In this document: positions 30,293-32,196 of the stretch, one piece after another
Layout of the letters: every line of letters starts with the position of its first letter
How positions within the stretch are numbered: the first letter of the stretch is position 1
Assembly: GCA_003171235.1 (NCBI GenBank)
Contig: PMYM01000203.1
Location: forward strand, 7,880 to 40,075
Reading direction: 5' to 3'
Origin: Phycisphaerales bacterium
Lineage (GTDB): Bacteria; Planctomycetota; Phycisphaerae; SM23-33
Length of the DNA: 32,196 nucleotides
Program-made: the position numbers and the translations under genes
The notes under the pieces: model-generated
What the model was told of the DNA's origin: nothing
Database searches by the model: none
What the model saw: the letters and a program-made list of their open reading frames with translations, nothing else

Positions 30293-30697
30293 TTACCCAC
30301 CCGCAGGGAACAGAATGCCAAGAAGGAAGTACCCCAGGAAGGCGTAGCCCCCGATCACGGAGACAATCTTGGACGCCCACAAGAGCCTCGGAATCAAGTT
30401 GAGCCAGTGGGGTGCTTTCAACTGAGATTCTTCTGAGACTCCAGCCTTTTCCTTGAGCCAGTGGAAGATTCCCCAGATTACGGTCGCTAATGAATAATGG
30501 AGCAGGTCCAAGGCCAGAGTTAGCGCGAACAGGCAAACCGCCCATATCAGCTGGTGTGGGAACCTACTCCCTGATCCTTCCCCAATCCGGAAAATCCAAA
30601 CTACGGCGATACCCGCCAGAGCGAGATTCCGGGCGGCGTCGCTGGCTTTGCCGGAGAACTCGTAGTAGGACTCCCTAAAGTCCGACAGTTTTGCCAT
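30293..30697 (-). CDS. Small integral membrane protein, function unknown
   Basis: The 134-residue protein starts with MAKLSDFRESYYEFSGKASD, a conserved-looking cytoplasmic helix. It then has three hydrophobic segments (about 24-40, 47-66 and 108-130) and a Lys/Glu-rich loop between. I do not recognise a named family. It lies 11 bases after the double stop of a 27-residue basic peptide and probably depends on it for translation, since its own ribosome binding site is weak. GC content is lower than in most of the window, in keeping with acquisition from elsewhere. Confidence 0.65.
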   Translation of the reverse strand: MAKLSDFRESYYEFSGKASDAARNLALAGIAVVWIFRIGEGSGSRFPHQLIWAVCLFALTLALDLLHYSLATVIWGIFHWLKEKAGVSEESQLKAPHWLNLIPRLLWASKIVSVIGGYAFLGYFLLGILFPAGG

Positions 30698-30708
30698 TGG
30701 TGAGCCTA

Positions 30709-30792
30709 CTACTTCTTCTTCGCTTTCTTGGCTTTCATTGCGGATTTCCTAGGTCCGGTGCTGCTGGTTCTGGTTCCCCTTTTCCTAGCCAT
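30709..30792 (-). CDS. Very small basic peptide (27 aa) upstream of the membrane protein
   Basis: ATG at 30792 opens a 27-codon frame closed by a double stop (TAGTAG). AGAGGA lies six or seven bases before the ATG, a better ribosome binding site than that of the next gene. The product starts MARKRGTRTSSTGPRKS and ends KAKKAKKK: twelve Lys/Arg and no acidic residue, like the tail of a histone H1-like protein or a nucleic-acid-binding peptide. A near-consensus promoter lies 32 bases upstream. It was too short for routine gene calling. The ribosome binding site, promoter and spacing to the membrane gene support it, but the function is unknown. Confidence 0.5.
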   Translation of the reverse strand: MARKRGTRTSSTGPRKSAMKAKKAKKK

Positions 30793-30823
30793 TAGTGGTC
30801 CTCTAGACTTCGAGATGACCGAC

Positions 30824-30852
30824 ATGATGCCAGAGTATGGCTAACATGTCAA
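30824..30852 (-). promoter_or_regulatory. Promoter of the small-peptide/membrane-protein operon
   Basis: On the minus strand, a perfect TTGACA (30852-30847) is followed after 17 bases by CATCAT (30829-30824). The start would be at about 30817, giving a leader of about 25 bases before the small peptide ATG at 30792. The -35 box is six bases from the BIME-like element. Confidence 0.55.
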
Positions 30853-30857
30853 GTCGG

Positions 30858-30955
30858 GTAGGGCGTGCAACTGTTGGGTTGCACGCGCAATTCTGAACGA
30901 ATTTCGATTGAGCGGAATCGGATTGCGCGTGCGGCCCAGCAGCCGCACGCCCTAC
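30858..30955. repeat. BIME-like inverted pair of GTAG-footed hairpins
   Basis: Two copies of a 34-base unit face each other around about 30 bases. The left copy reads GTAGGGCGTGCAACTGTTGG, then GTTGCACGCGCAAT. The right copy, read on the minus strand, is GTAGGGCGTGCGGCTGCTGG, then GCCGCACGCGCAAT. Each folds into a perfect 9-bp stem (GCGTGCAAC/GTTGCACGC and GCGTGCGGC/GCCGCACGC). Four of the five differences form two compensated base-pair changes; the fifth is in the loop. GTAG at the foot is the hallmark of REPs recognised by RAYT proteins. Confidence 0.85.
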
Positions 30956-31062
30956 TTCACTTCACTACGCGCATGTCCAAGACGAGCAGCGTGCGGCGTT
31001 GCTAAGGCTGCCGCCGGTGGCGTGAGGGGAGTTTCTGGCCTGTTTGAAGGGAAAGATCGAGC

Positions 31063-31068
31063 TATAAT
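31063..31068 (+). promoter_or_regulatory. -10 box of the lipoprotein gene
   Basis: A perfect TATAAT lies 23 bases before the ATG at 31092. No good -35 is seen 16-18 bases upstream (CTGTTT at 17). A start at about 31075 would leave a 17-base leader that contains the ribosome binding site AAAAGGGA. Confidence 0.45.
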
Positions 31069-31091
31069 AAGCCGGTAAAAGGGATTGCTTA

Positions 31092-32030
31092 ATGGAACTA
31101 CCTACCCAGGCTGTCCTGATGATGATTATTGCAGCGGGGAGCCTTTCCGGCTGCCACAAGAAGCATGCTGTCCCGAAAATGCCCCCAGTAAGCACGAACG
31201 AGACGGCTCGCACGAACGAGACGGTTGTAGATCCGAAATCGTTCTTTGATGAAATGCCCCCCAAACGCCCGCCAATGCCTGCTGATGGCACGGGGGTACT
31301 GAAGTTGACAGCTTCTTTGGTGGATATAGATGAAGAGGAGATTCTTGAGTTTGCGGACAGGCAACCTGTTTGGATGCGGTTTTTCTTTATCAACCTCAGC
31401 AACTCTCACCTTACTATGATCCTGCCCGGTCTTATGGGTAAGGGTCTGGGAGTAGAAATAGCTTCGACACCGGGATCTGCTGCAAACGTCAGGCTCTTGC
31501 CAATCGACGATCCCTATCTCGACTTCTCCTACAATATCTTTGGAATTGAACCTGGAAAAGGACTCTGTATCGAAGTGCTCTTGTCGGACTTCCTGGAGAT
31601 CAAGGGCGACGGTAGATGTGATATTGAGGCCAGTTTTCAACCTGTTACGAGACAATACGAAGGCGCGTGCAGATTGTCCGTCCGATTGCCCATGTCACGC
31701 AGTGGTTATGTAGATGAGCGGCGAATCTTAGACATTGTTAAGAAATTGAACGACCTCTATGATTCCGAGAGGATGTACGACCGCACCAAGGCTCTACAGG
31801 CGATTAGGACAGTGAAAGCAGTCGAGACGATGCCCTTGCTCGAACGAGCAATCAACGACTCGGAGCCATGGGTTCGGTCAGAGGGAATGACAAGCCTAAT
31901 CCGCTTGTCTTTTCCTGAGGCGAACGTGTTGCTAGAAAAGGCAAGAACTAGCACGGACGAGTATATTCGGGCGCCGGCAAGAAAAGAGCTTGATCGCCGA
32001 AAGATGACGGAAACTTCTCCTGACGACTGA
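31092..32030 (+). CDS. Lipoprotein with C-terminal HEAT-like repeats, function unknown
   Basis: The 312-residue protein has a lipoprotein signal (MELPTQAVLMMIIAAGSLSGC, Cys21), then a disordered Pro/Thr/Asn-rich segment holding a tandem TNETART-NETVV repeat (encoded by 18-base direct repeats at 31193 and 31211). A beta-rich middle (about 65-205) follows. The C-terminal helical part (about 210-300) contains RTKALQAIRTVKAVETMPLL, ERAINDSEPWVRSEGMTSLI and EANVLLEKA, which look like two HEAT or PBS-lyase-like repeats. AAAAGGGA precedes the ATG. Base composition is clearly lower in GC than the core genes. I do not recognise a named family. Confidence 0.7.
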   Translation: MELPTQAVLMMIIAAGSLSGCHKKHAVPKMPPVSTNETARTNETVVDPKSFFDEMPPKRPPMPADGTGVLKLTASLVDIDEEEILEFADRQPVWMRFFFINLSNSHLTMILPGLMGKGLGVEIASTPGSAANVRLLPIDDPYLDFSYNIFGIEPGKGLCIEVLLSDFLEIKGDGRCDIEASFQPVTRQYEGACRLSVRLPMSRSGYVDERRILDIVKKLNDLYDSERMYDRTKALQAIRTVKAVETMPLLERAINDSEPWVRSEGMTSLIRLSFPEANVLLEKARTSTDEYIRAPARKELDRRKMTETSPDD

Positions 32031-32093
32031 ACGGCTCTCCTCTACGCCTCCTCCCGCGCCCGTGCCAGGCCCGCGGATGAAATGCCCTACGTT

Positions 32094-32196
32094 TCAACGC
32101 CCACCATCATCCAGCGCCATCGAGAGGGCGATGCCGCTGATTCGGGCAGGAGGCGGGGGCGGCTGGAAAGGCATGAGAATCATGCCACCCGCCGGG
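32094..32196 (-). CDS. Possible C-terminal end of a gene running in from the right edge
   Basis: On the minus strand one frame stays open from the right edge to a TGA at 32096-32094, ending FQPPPPPARISGIALSMALD-DGGR. Thirty-three codons are too few for an identification. A chance frame in GC-rich DNA is quite possible. Confidence 0.2.
   Translation of the reverse strand, partial: PAGGMILMPFQPPPPPARISGIALSMALDDGGR

Overview
The window is about 32 kb of GC-rich bacterial DNA with compact genes and hairpin-rich spacers. Three things point to a Planctomycetota-type chromosome, most likely of the Phycisphaerae kind: secreted LamG and SUMF1-type proteins, the 'gYLLYSVGxNxxDDGG' C-terminus of one hypothetical protein, and intergenic repeats of the '(A)GCCGGGGGT...ACCCCCGG' and '...GGGCAAGATGCCC...' kind. 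This taxonomic placement is an inference. I saw no rRNA, tRNA or CRISPR array.

Left part (1-6.6 kb): the start of a MazG-like gene; an aromatic-biosynthesis pair on the minus strand (DAHP synthase, then a divergent chorismate synthase) that begins with a strong -10 box and a 43-codon leader reading frame ending in Tyr/Trp codons; an ABC permease/ATPase pair of the molybdate/tungstate type without a binding protein; and, divergent from it, two translationally coupled amidohydrolase-fold proteins of which only the second keeps the metal ligands.

Middle part (6.6-21.5 kb): a planctomycete-type membrane-anchored hypothetical protein; class II fructose-bisphosphate aldolase with a long, hairpin-rich leader; an aldo/keto reductase; a PhoB/PhoR-like two-component operon; miaA and gluQ (both tRNA modification) tail to tail; a secreted SUMF1-like protein; RpiB; an SDR oxidoreductase; and a second signalling pair, a CHASE3-DUF4118-PAS-PAS histidine kinase with a small CheY/Rcp1-like regulator.

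Right part (21.5-32.2 kb): a TolC-family outer-membrane lipoprotein; a REP-associated tyrosine transposase (RAYT) broken by one in-frame stop and flanked by inverted copies of a 39-bp hairpin; an enolase-superfamily enzyme; a hicA-hicB toxin-antitoxin pair bracketed by copies of a second hairpin repeat; a 1,228-residue secreted LamG/TIM-barrel/Rossmann-like multidomain protein; and a lower-GC stretch with a 27-residue basic peptide plus small membrane protein operon, a BIME-like inverted pair of GTAG-footed hairpins with compensatory base changes, and a HEAT-like lipoprotein.

The most unusual layer is intergenic. At least eight repeat families occur in about 32 kb: iterated-oligomer palindromes (TTAATC, TTTAGG, GCAGAG, GCTGAAA and CACAAAG types), REP-like hairpins in three families, and an inverted pair of GCCGGGGG elements. 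The best candidates for undescribed biology are the aromatic leader reading frame ahead of DAHP synthase, the RAYT/REP and BIME-like elements, the half-dead amidohydrolase pair, and the small basic peptide/membrane protein operon.
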